A stretch of 18,428 nt of DNA from an uncultured Candidatus Melainabacteria bacterium (GTDB lineage Bacteria > Cyanobacteriota > Vampirovibrionia > Gastranaerophilales > Gastranaerophilaceae): contig CAMHMW010000018.1 in assembly GCA_946186335.1 (NCBI GenBank), positions 1-18,428 of the forward strand. The letters are read 5' to 3'. This document shows positions 8,116 to 15,050 of the stretch, one piece after another. The stretch's first letter is position 1. Every line of letters begins with the position of its first letter. The position numbers and the translations under genes are program-made. The notes under the pieces were generated by a model, which had not been told where the DNA came from, ran no database searches, and worked only from the letters and a program-made list of their open reading frames with translations.

Positions 8116-8784
8116 ATGACTATTGAAAATATGAATGACGGAGTTGGTAAGAAAATAGTGGAAGCATTGAGAATGCAGACAGAAGATGCTACCGATGAAA
8201 ACATGATTACCGAAGAAGAACAGGAAATTGAAGAAGAAGAAGAAACAGAAATTACCGAAGATGATGATGATTTCGATGATGATGAAATCTTATATGCCGA
8301 CAGTTTTGCAGAGAGTATAAAAGCAAACGAAGAAGCTAAAAGTTATGAACATTTACAGCAGTCAATAAGTCGTACACTTAAACCTCAGTCTGCTATTGAT
8401 ACTGCATTTAATAATAGTCTTGCTCAAAATATCGGCAGTAATATCGGCAATACCTCTTACTCGGTACCCGAAGACATTGAGTATCCTGCAAATGTTGTCA
8501 TACTAAGACAACTTATTGCAAAATTACCGACCGGTGTTTCAAAACAAACGGGAGCATTGATTATTAAACAAACAATGGAAGCTCTCGGAATTTCAATGAA
8601 CAGCGTTTTGCAGGAGGCTAAACAGGTTCAGGAAATGCTTAGCTCGAGTTCAAAAGAATGCCAGCATAATATAATTGAATACCGCAGACAAATCGGTCTT
8701 TTGGAAGCTAAAACCCAGCAATATCAAAGACAAAACGCAGTTATGAGTGAAATTATTAATTTATTTATTCACACAGGCAGATAA
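8116..8784 (+). CDS. Acidic coiled-coil protein, function unknown
   Basis: The 222-aa product has no signal peptide or membrane segment and is probably cytosolic. Residues 22-57 are almost entirely Asp, Glu and Thr/Ile. A short Asn/Ser-rich linker follows (about 90-118). The C-terminal part (about 125-222) looks like a folded helical domain, with LPTGVSKQTGALIIKQTMEALG at its centre and a Gln-rich coiled coil (about 165-210) at the end. GAGGA lies 5 bases before the ATG, behind a near-consensus promoter, so expression is likely high. It is divergent from the purH-like gene and converges on the 581-aa gene, 7 bases from its stop. I do not recognise the family; a scaffold or adaptor role would fit the shape but is a guess. 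Confidence 0.72.
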   Translation: MTIENMNDGVGKKIVEALRMQTEDATDENMITEEEQEIEEEEETEITEDDDDFDDDEILYADSFAESIKANEEAKSYEHLQQSISRTLKPQSAIDTAFNNSLAQNIGSNIGNTSYSVPEDIEYPANVVILRQLIAKLPTGVSKQTGALIIKQTMEALGISMNSVLQEAKQVQEMLSSSSKECQHNIIEYRRQIGLLEAKTQQYQRQNAVMSEIINLFIHTGR

Positions 8785-8791
8785 ATACTTT

Positions 8792-10537
8792 TTATGAAAA
8801 GGTTTTGAACGAACGTTCAATATTTTTGGAAACTTCCCCGCGGATAGCATCTACCTGAGTCTGAAGTGCGTTGTGTTCGGAGTCAAGTTTGTTGATTTCT
8901 AACTGATAACGTTTATCTTTTATTTCAATTTCGCGCATCTTATCTTCGTATGCAACCTCTGCTCTTGAAATTGCAAGTTCATCAACTTCTTCCGTTAATT
9001 CTGAAGCTTCCGAATAAATTATTTCATCCCAGTTATATTTATGTTCACCATCGAGTTTGTCAACATTAACTCTTTGCATTACAAGAATACCCTGAGTAAG
9101 TGAATCCTGCAACCATGTTGTACTGTCGGCAAGATGCATGTCTAATTCAACATAATTCTTGTCGAAGGTATTTTTAATATATTTTGCATCCTCGAGAATA
9201 TGTTTTCTGTACCAATCATCAAGTTCATTCAGACCTTCTTTTGTCTGAATTTTTGGAGAATCTTCGTTACCGTTCATTCTGCACCAGAGGTTTGCATACC
9301 ACTGTGCTTTTTCACGGTCTTTAATTTTTACCTCCGGCGGTTGCGGTTCTTTTGGTTTTTTCGGCGGATCACCCGGGTCCGGAACTATCTCGGGAGGCGG
9401 AGTTGAAATTCCTTTCATATCACCTTCGGTGAAGTTAATAAGTGTTTCTTTTAAGGTGGCGCCGCTTATCATACCATTCACAATCATATAATAAAGGTCT
9501 ATTGCCTTTTGTTTTAATGATTTAAGCCCAACAACAGAATTTGTTTCAGGGTCATAAATCCAGTCACTTTTTAATCTGTCTAACGGTGTCGGAATTTCAC
9601 CGGCATCAATTTTTGCCTGAATAAGATTATATTTGTCAGTATCAGGAGCTCCACCGTTCTCGTAATCGGGATGAAAATCATCATCTTTATCACAAAGACG
9701 GCTATACGTACCGTTTTTCTGCTCATTAAGTGCATCAGATACCTGTTTCATAACATCAAAGTTTGCAGAAGTAAACATACCGCCTTGTGCAGTATTTGTC
9801 GTGACATCACAGGTCGGAACACCTGTGTTACCGTTTCTGTCACAGGTTGCCTGATATGTGTGCGAATAAAGAGTATTCGTCCCGTCATAATCAAGCATCA
9901 TATTCAATAAGTGCAGATAACACCCGCCTGTGCCATCCAACGCTTCTCCATAACAATATGCAATCGGATTATTTGATGTGCCAATTTTCGTGGCGAATAA
10001 ATCATACAGTTCATTGCCTTTTTGTTCTTCCTGCCACTGGCGATATTTTTTCAAATATTCCTGATACTTGTCATTATCAAAATTCCACTGATCCATATCA
10101 ATTTCATATTGAGCTAAATCTTCTTTATATTTTTGATAATCTTCCTGATACTGCTGGTATTCCCCTTTGTAATTATCCAGCACATCATATTTGTCAAGAA
10201 AATCTATTATATTAGTTGTGTCTTCATAATTTTGTGCATCTTTATGCGTTACCACAATTTGGTTTGCAGTATTTAATATGCAATATTGATTTTTCAGCGG
10301 CTGGTAATAATACATAACGTTTGGCGTATATGTTGTTTGTGTGGCATTCCCCTCCGTATCAAATCCGTTATAAACCAAAACTGTACTGTTCAGAGCATGC
10401 TGATAGTTATCTCTGGCTTCCTGTGAGGCATTAGCAAGACGCATTTTTGCATTGGCAATCTGCTGAGAATGATATTCATTATCAGTCAAACGTGCCGTTA
10501 TTGACAATAATCTTGCTTGTGATGCCGATAATCCCAT
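8792..10537 (-). CDS. 581-aa protein with conserved ends and unique middle (family member A)
   Basis: No known domain is recognised. The first 37 residues (MGLSASQARLL..., EYHSQQI) match the start of the 352-aa protein at 12385-13443 without gaps at about 20 positions. The last 32 residues (LDSEHNALQT, SKNIERSFKTF) match its end. Between them lie a Tyr/Gln/Lys-rich helical stretch (117-171), a Cys-containing region (about 194-283) and a Pro-rich linker (378-404). There is no signal peptide. Helical conserved ends around a free middle are the build of flagellar axial proteins, and the flagellar export operon is nearby, so secretion by that apparatus is a reasonable hypothesis. AGGA lies 7 bases before the ATG. 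A sigma-28-like element and an inverted repeat lie at its 5' end. Confidence 0.7.
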   Translation of the reverse strand: MGLSASQARLLSITARLTDNEYHSQQIANAKMRLANASQEARDNYQHALNSTVLVYNGFDTEGNATQTTYTPNVMYYYQPLKNQYCILNTANQIVVTHKDAQNYEDTTNIIDFLDKYDVLDNYKGEYQQYQEDYQKYKEDLAQYEIDMDQWNFDNDKYQEYLKKYRQWQEEQKGNELYDLFATKIGTSNNPIAYCYGEALDGTGGCYLHLLNMMLDYDGTNTLYSHTYQATCDRNGNTGVPTCDVTTNTAQGGMFTSANFDVMKQVSDALNEQKNGTYSRLCDKDDDFHPDYENGGAPDTDKYNLIQAKIDAGEIPTPLDRLKSDWIYDPETNSVVGLKSLKQKAIDLYYMIVNGMISGATLKETLINFTEGDMKGISTPPPEIVPDPGDPPKKPKEPQPPEVKIKDREKAQWYANLWCRMNGNEDSPKIQTKEGLNELDDWYRKHILEDAKYIKNTFDKNYVELDMHLADSTTWLQDSLTQGILVMQRVNVDKLDGEHKYNWDEIIYSEASELTEEVDELAISRAEVAYEDKMREIEIKDKRYQLEINKLDSEHNALQTQVDAIRGEVSKNIERSFKTFS

Positions 10538-10568
10538 AGATATTTCCTTTCACCATGGTTTATCGGCA
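10523..10568. repeat. 9-bp inverted repeat enclosing the start of the 581-aa gene
   Basis: TGCCGATAA (10523-10531) and TTATCGGCA (10560-10568) are perfect inverted copies 28 bases apart. In RNA from the minus strand they would put the ribosome site and start codon in the loop of a hairpin. One arm overlaps the possible sigma-28 -10 element; the other lies in the first codons. It may be a regulator site, an RNA switch or chance. Confidence 0.4.
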
Positions 10569-10587
10569 TTTCTATGTGTTTTCTTTA
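10560..10587 (-). promoter_or_regulatory. Possible sigma-28 (FliA)-type promoter of the 581-aa gene
   Basis: On the minus strand TAAAGAAA (10587-10580) is followed by 12 bases and then GCCGATAA (10567-10560). The sigma-28 consensus is TAAAGTTT, 11 bases, GCCGATAA, so the -10 is perfect, the -35 core TAAAG is present and the spacer is one base long. The transcript would start about 16 bases before the ATG. The -10 motif is also one arm of an inverted repeat, which is a competing explanation. Confidence 0.4.
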
Positions 10588-10637
10588 AGATTTTTACCCA
10601 AAAACTATATATGTCGTTACAAAAATTTACATTAATA

Positions 10638-10667
10638 AAGCGGACATTCCAAAATTGGTGTCCGCTT
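10638..10667 (-). terminator. Terminator hairpin after the 110-aa gene
   Basis: A perfect 9-bp stem, AAGCGGACA (10638-10646) with TGTCCGCTT (10659-10667), has a further CCA/TGG pairing inside the loop. It lies about 27 bases past the stop at 10694. On the minus strand the bases after the stem are AT-rich (TTTATTAATG) rather than a clean T-run. Confidence 0.65.
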
Positions 10668-10693
10668 CATAATTTTTATTCATCAAAAAATTC

Positions 10694-11026
10694 CTAGCCT
10701 ATATTATATGAGAACGAAGATTTAATATTTGCTTCAATCATTGAGTTGCAGGATTCCATTTCTTGAGTGCACTCTTTAATTTGAAGTTCAAGTGCCGCTT
10801 TCTGTGCATTCAGCTTCTGTTCCAGTAATTTCAGTTTATATTGCCGCTGTTGTAATTTTTTAGCTATCAAACTGTCGGATTCATAATCGGTTCCAACCTG
10901 CATAAGGTTATTAACCGAGTTTTGTGCGGTCATCAGAGCTGCCGTTATAAGCTGAAGTTTCCACTCAGCATTTGACTTCATCATTGCCAAGTAACGTTTT
11001 CTGACTATTCCGATAAGTAAACCCAT
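10694..11026 (-). CDS. Small helical protein, minimal form of the conserved-ends family
   Basis: The 110-aa product is almost wholly helical, with a Gln/Leu/Lys coiled coil at about 53-90. Its last residues (MIEANIKSSFSYNIG) echo the SKNIERSFKTFS end of the 581-aa protein. Its start (MGLL..., then E21, Q25, I27, A30, M32) echoes the N-terminal segment of the family. It could therefore be a member that has only the two ends and no middle. The similarity is short and was seen by eye. It is 17 bases downstream of the 90-aa gene and is co-transcribed with it; the ribosome site (CGGAAAG) is weak, suggesting coupling. A hairpin terminator follows. Function unknown. Confidence 0.62.
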   Translation of the reverse strand: MGLLIGIVRKRYLAMMKSNAEWKLQLITAALMTAQNSVNNLMQVGTDYESDSLIAKKLQQRQYKLKLLEQKLNAQKAALELQIKECTQEMESCNSMIEANIKSSFSYNIG

Positions 11027-11043
11027 TTCACTTTCCGCCTTTA

Positions 11044-11316
11044 CTACCTTTTTTGATCTAAGTTAGATCCCTTCAGAAAATTGTGCTGGCTGTTTTCGGC
11101 TATCAACTGTTCCATTTTGTTTAACTGGTGCTGGTGATAATTGAGCCTGTATTGTGCCATTCGCAATTTCTTTTTTACCGTTAAGAAGTCTTTTATTCCT
11201 TCTACTATTGAATTAATCATCATTTGAATAGGATTCATTCTGATTAAATAATTCTTCGTATAAATCAAGAAGTCCAAGATTCTTTTGAGGTATAGATCTA
11301 ATGTTTCTTGAAACAT
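11044..11316 (-). CDS. Small coiled-coil protein, function unknown
   Basis: The product is 90 aa from the ATG at 11316, chosen because a strong AAGGAG lies 4 bases upstream; an in-frame ATG at 11346 has no such site. The N-terminal part (1-45) is amphipathic and fairly hydrophobic, possibly membrane-associating. Residues about 47-75 form a Lys/Gln/Asn-rich coiled coil. The QYRL...QLN spacing resembles QYKL...KLN in the 110-aa protein made by the next gene, so the two may be distant relatives or binding partners. It is the first gene of this two-gene unit. No known family is recognised, and I see no clear promoter in the AT-rich stretch upstream. Confidence 0.6.
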   Translation of the reverse strand: MFQETLDLYLKRILDFLIYTKNYLIRMNPIQMMINSIVEGIKDFLTVKKKLRMAQYRLNYHQHQLNKMEQLIAENSQHNFLKGSNLDQKR

Positions 11317-11476
11317 GATGCTCCTTACACTTAGACCTACATACATGTAAAAACATCACAATCATTTTTATTGATAAAATTTCAGAACAACTGTAATATT
11401 TCTTAATATTAGGTCTTTCTTAATACACATTACATATAACGGAACATTTTTCAAAAACTTTAATTTTCATAAAAAA

Positions 11477-11518
11477 ATGATGCGAATTTTGTAATAATTT
11501 TAACAAAACACGCATCAT
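11477..11518 (-). terminator. Rho-independent terminator after the 270-aa gene
   Basis: An outer 8-bp stem, ATGATGCG (11477-11484) with CGCATCAT (11511-11518), and an inner TTTTGT/ACAAAA stem form a long hairpin. It is followed on the minus strand by seven Ts (complement of 11470-11476). It lies about 20 bases past the stop at 11539. Confidence 0.78.
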
Positions 11519-11538
11519 AATTTTCAAACAAGTGTGTA

Positions 11539-12351
11539 TTATAAATTTTGAATAGCCTTTGAATCTGAGTCTATACCCTCTTTTAACATTTTCTTTGCAA
11601 CATCACCCTGCGTATCAAGCATCTTACATACAGTTTCAATATTCCTTACTTTTGTTGAAAGAATAACATCGGCATTTGCCGTAATATTACCCGTAATATT
11701 CTGATATGCAGCCAACGCAGCAGATGATGTACCCTGCATTAAGTTACCCAAAACGGTAGTACCTGCGCCATAAACACCTAAATAAGGAGAAATCGCAGTT
11801 AAGATACCACCAAAACCTGAAATTGTACTGGCAAAAGGCATTACAATATTTGAAGAAATCTTACCCATACCTGATGCAGTACCTATACCGTAAGCAGCAG
11901 CACTTGAAACGTCAACAAGACCACCCGCAGCGGACGCAAATCCCGTAGGAGTTCCGGATGTACCCCAGCCGCCGAGAACGGATGCAGCACCACCTGTTGC
12001 CAAACCGTATATAGAATTTATCGAAGCAGCACCGCTCGGAAATCCTGAATAATTGTATAAAGAATCAACCCCGAATGATGTTCCTCCGTTTGTTTTGTTG
12101 TAATAGGAAGTTCCTGAAATATTCATCGTTTCGGAACCGCCAAAAACAGTAGCAAATGATGACGGCGCAAGCAGACTTGCCATGTTATATAACAAATTAC
12201 CTGCGGCTTCAAAACCAGTACCCGTACCGCTTCCTGAAACAGTTAAATCTCTGAGTCGGTCATAGGTTTCCCACATCTGAGCCTTTGCTGCGGAACTTGC
12301 ATCTCCGAATCTGTTTGCTATTACTAAATTACTGTCATTTTTGTAAGACAT
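11539..12351 (-). CDS. Gly/Ala/Ser-rich protein with hydrophobic stretches, function unknown
   Basis: The 270-aa product has no signal peptide. A polar helical N-terminus (1-38) is followed by a long low-complexity part rich in Gly, Ala, Ser and Thr (39-215). Several moderately hydrophobic, small-residue stretches occur within it, for example SGFGGILTAISPYLGVYGAG at 178-197. A charged helical C-terminus (about 230-270) closes the protein. Polar helical ends around glycine-rich hydrophobic segments would suit membrane insertion or a filament subunit; a translocator-like role is speculative. It follows the 352-aa family gene by 33 bases with AGAGG 5 bases before its ATG, so the two form an operon, closed by a strong terminator. 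Confidence 0.65.
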   Translation of the reverse strand: MSYKNDSNLVIANRFGDASSAAKAQMWETYDRLRDLTVSGSGTGTGFEAAGNLLYNMASLLAPSSFATVFGGSETMNISGTSYYNKTNGGTSFGVDSLYNYSGFPSGAASINSIYGLATGGAASVLGGWGTSGTPTGFASAAGGLVDVSSAAAYGIGTASGMGKISSNIVMPFASTISGFGGILTAISPYLGVYGAGTTVLGNLMQGTSSAALAAYQNITGNITANADVILSTKVRNIETVCKMLDTQGDVAKKMLKEGIDSDSKAIQNL

Positions 12352-12384
12352 ATTAACCTCTTTATTCTTCTTATTAAAATCTTA

Positions 12385-13443
12385 CTAACTCTCAAATGTT
12401 TTAAAGGTACTTTCAATATTTTTGGAAATAATCTTGTGTACCGCTTCCATCTCCGTTTGCAAAGCATTTTGTTCGGTATCAAGAGCCTTTAAACGAAGTT
12501 CAAGCGTTCTGTCCTCAGTTTGAATCTGTTCTGTACGGGCGTTTATATCCTGAACTTTTTGTTCATAAGACGCCTGATCATAATTGTACTGATTCATTGC
12601 ATCCTGATAAGCGGCATCATCCGTTTTGGTTGATGCGGAAAGAGCAAAGACCGCACTTGAGCCTTCAAATTGAATAGAAGTAGCACGACCTTGTGCCTCA
12701 TACTCAATAATTGCATATTTTGAAACTTCTTTATTCTGAGACTGGTATTTTGCATAATAAGAATGTAAAGTTGCTAACGGGTCACTTACACAAGCATCCA
12801 AACTGTCCGGTGTTGAAGCGGTTCTTGATGCATAATTCGTATCACCATTTATATCAGTCCAGAAATATATATTGGACAAAGTTGCGGGCGAACCGCTGTC
12901 TCTGTACGCAACCCAGTCTTTTGCAAGTTGAGATTCCGGCCAATCTGCGGCAATTTGATCTAACTGAGCCTTATACGTGCCCCAAGGAGAAGATTTGGAG
13001 GGATCATCCCTGTCAACCGTATCCAGACAAACCAGTGTTCTCGTACCAACCATATAGTACGGGTCAATAGACGGATCCGTAGGCGAAACGTACTGAACCT
13101 GAGGATTTGAAATTGCATTTCTTATACCCGTATATTCATCAACCCTTGTATAATAAGTAACGTAAGAATTATAGTGAATACCATCGGAATCCGTATAATC
13201 GGCATCCTGAATTTCTTTAATCGTATTGACCGCTCCGCCGTTTTCAAAAGAGTACTCCGTTGTTGTAAAATCTGTGGTACTCGGAGCGGTCGGAACCTTC
13301 ATGTTATACAACTGATTCCATAAGGCTGATGTTTCATTAGCCAGAGCGGTTCTTGCCTGGTTAATCTGTTGTCCTTCATATTCTACGTTTGTTTTTCTTG
13401 CGGCAAGTGAAATCCACCTTGCCTGAGATGCGGCCATGCCCAT
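12385..13443 (-). CDS. 352-aa protein with conserved ends and unique middle (family member B)
   Basis: The first 37 residues (MGMAASQARWI..., EYEGQQI, LAN) match the 581-aa protein at about 20 positions. The C-terminus (LDTEQNALQT, SKNIESTFKTFES) matches its end closely. The middle (about 50-290) is unrelated: Tyr/Thr/Asp-rich, with β-prone stretches. A helical coiled coil (about 285-350) precedes the end. There is no signal peptide, so if secreted it needs a non-Sec route such as type III export. AGGAG lies 7 bases before the ATG. It is the first gene of a unit with the 270-aa protein and diverges from the MCE gene. Function unknown; axial component or export substrate is an inference. Confidence 0.7.
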   Translation of the reverse strand: MGMAASQARWISLAARKTNVEYEGQQINQARTALANETSALWNQLYNMKVPTAPSTTDFTTTEYSFENGGAVNTIKEIQDADYTDSDGIHYNSYVTYYTRVDEYTGIRNAISNPQVQYVSPTDPSIDPYYMVGTRTLVCLDTVDRDDPSKSSPWGTYKAQLDQIAADWPESQLAKDWVAYRDSGSPATLSNIYFWTDINGDTNYASRTASTPDSLDACVSDPLATLHSYYAKYQSQNKEVSKYAIIEYEAQGRATSIQFEGSSAVFALSASTKTDDAAYQDAMNQYNYDQASYEQKVQDINARTEQIQTEDRTLELRLKALDTEQNALQTEMEAVHKIISKNIESTFKTFES

Positions 13444-13477
13444 ATATATTCTCCTGTATGTATTTCTACCTCGTTTG

Positions 13478-13506
13478 GTATTTAATTATATTTTTTAAAA
13501 AGTCAA
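13478..13506 (-). promoter_or_regulatory. Candidate promoter of the 352-aa gene
   Basis: On the minus strand TTGACT (13506-13501) and, after 17 bases, AAATAC (13483-13478) give a good -35 but a poor -10. A perfect TATAAT lies further up (13526-13521) with a poor -35. Which is used cannot be decided by eye. No sigma-28-like element as good as that of the 581-aa gene was found here. Confidence 0.25.
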
Positions 13507-13616
13507 TATAACCTGTTTAAATTATACAATATTTGTTAAGTTTTATGTACTTCTTCGGACAAAAAATCAACCGTTCGATGTAATTATCGTTAAAAAAACA
13601 CACTCAGTTTGCAGTA

Positions 13617-13646
13617 TTGTCATTTTTTTTATTTTTCTGATAGAAT
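13617..13646 (+). promoter_or_regulatory. Promoter of the MCE-lpxK operon
   Basis: TTGTCA (13617-13622), an 18-base spacer and TAGAAT (13641-13646) with an extended -10 TG form a good sigma-70-type promoter. Transcription would begin near 13653, leaving a short leader with AAAGG before the ATG at 13679. Confidence 0.6.
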
Positions 13647-13678
13647 ATAACCAGATATTTATTATGGAAAGGTAGGCA

Positions 13679-15049
13679 ATGAAATTTTCTTCATCTTTTA
13701 AAGTAGGGCTTTTGGCACTTGCGGCTTTATTGCTTTTGGTTGGAACAGTACTAAAAGTAAAGGGGAGAGCATTTTCATCAGCCGAAAGAATAGAGATTCA
13801 GTTTAAAGATGTCAACGGTTTAAGGCCGGGCGCCGGCGTTCAGATTATGGGCTTAAAGGTCGGTCAGGTTGAAGAAATTACCCCTGTTGTCAAAAATGAG
13901 GACAGTTATGTAAACGTCAAGTTCGTTATAACGGATTCTAACGTAACAATTCCGAAGGCATCCGCTTTTTCAATTCAGCAATCGGGTATCATCGGGGAGT
14001 TATTCCTTGAAATTACCCCTCCAAAAACAAGAATCATATATATACCTATGACAAATATTGACCTGTTACAGAAGAACGATTCGGTTGAAATGCTTTTAAG
14101 CGATGAATACCGCAATGTCGGACTGATAAAATCAGTTGACGTTATATCTCAGTCTTCACTTCCATACAACTATAAAGATAAAGTTAAAACACAATACGCA
14201 TACAAAATAAGTTATTTTATAAATTTACCGGGTCTGATTATGCCTGATTTTGTTGTCGGTAAAGCGGTAAAAACAAAAGACGGAGTTCACAAATTAAGAC
14301 TTGCGCCGCTTGACGGAATGCCAATGGCTATGCCAAAACAAAGTTCGCCATATACAATAGTTGAACCGATGAGATTATCTGACTTTATGGATTGGCAATA
14401 TAAAGCAATGGAAACCCTGACGGAAACCAACCTGAAAGTTAATGAAATTCTGACGGATGAAACTATTGCAGATATTAAGCAGACTATTGCAAATGTTGAT
14501 GCATTAACAGCAAAATCTCAGGTAACACTCGGTAAGGTCGATGCCCTCCTTGATTCCTCAAAAGAAGACATTGACAAATTGCTTGCTATGACACAACAGG
14601 CAACGGATGATTTTTCAAAATTATCTGATAACATTAATCACATAATCGGAGATAAAAAATTCAAGACACAAATGCTTTCAACGGCAGAATCCATAGATAA
14701 ACTGGCTCAAAACCTCAACAAGGTTATGGATAATGCGGATGCGGAAGAAACAGGTAAAAACCTTAAAATTATCACTCAAAATCTTGCACAAATCAGCGAA
14801 AGCGTAAACTCAATAACAAAAGACGAGAATTTAAAACATCAACTGACAGATGCAATAACAAATGTTAATAACGCAATGGCTGAAGTTGCAACGGCTCTTG
14901 ATACGGTTAACAGGGTAAATCCCGCAAATCCGTCACAGGCTACGGATTTACAGCAAATCGTAAAAGATACTGTTGTAACAACGGCTAATCTGAGAAAATT
15001 CTCGGAAAAATTGAATAAACGTTTCTTGTTGTTCAGATTATTATTCTAA
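13679..15049 (+). CDS. MCE/MlaD-family lipid-transport protein
   Basis: MCE proteins form rings or tunnels that carry phospholipids between the inner and outer membranes, anchored in the inner membrane and facing the periplasm. The 456-aa product has one N-terminal membrane segment (about 8-26) and an MCE domain (about 37-115) with the typical GLRPGAGVQIMGLKVGQV stretch. After an extra region (about 115-235) comes a long helical, coiled-coil-like tail (about 235-440). That makes it much longer than E. coli MlaD (about 180 aa) and more like cyanobacterial or actinobacterial MCE proteins. AAAGG lies 6 bases before the ATG. The stop is 1 base from the lpxK start, so the two are coupled. No ABC transporter partner genes are in the window. 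Confidence 0.87.
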   Translation: MKFSSSFKVGLLALAALLLLVGTVLKVKGRAFSSAERIEIQFKDVNGLRPGAGVQIMGLKVGQVEEITPVVKNEDSYVNVKFVITDSNVTIPKASAFSIQQSGIIGELFLEITPPKTRIIYIPMTNIDLLQKNDSVEMLLSDEYRNVGLIKSVDVISQSSLPYNYKDKVKTQYAYKISYFINLPGLIMPDFVVGKAVKTKDGVHKLRLAPLDGMPMAMPKQSSPYTIVEPMRLSDFMDWQYKAMETLTETNLKVNEILTDETIADIKQTIANVDALTAKSQVTLGKVDALLDSSKEDIDKLLAMTQQATDDFSKLSDNINHIIGDKKFKTQMLSTAESIDKLAQNLNKVMDNADAEETGKNLKIITQNLAQISESVNSITKDENLKHQLTDAITNVNNAMAEVATALDTVNRVNPANPSQATDLQQIVKDTVVTTANLRKFSEKLNKRFLLFRLLF

Positions 15050-15050
15050 T

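Noticed and set aside
8805..8820. Inverted repeat TTGAACG-AA-CGTTCAA
   Set aside because: It falls inside the conserved C-terminal codons of the 581-aa gene and is too short, with a 2-base centre, to be a terminator or a convincing operator.
10524..10531. A second GCCGATAA, on the plus strand, as another sigma-28 -10
   Set aside because: It lies in the first codons of the 581-aa gene, has no TAAA-like -35 at the right distance, and no plus-strand gene follows. It shows that the motif alone is weak evidence.
13574..13607. Weak sigma-28-like pattern (CAAA, 16 bases, AACGATAA) upstream of the 352-aa gene
   Set aside because: Both boxes deviate from consensus, it is more than 100 bases from the ATG, and better sigma-70-like hexamers lie nearer.
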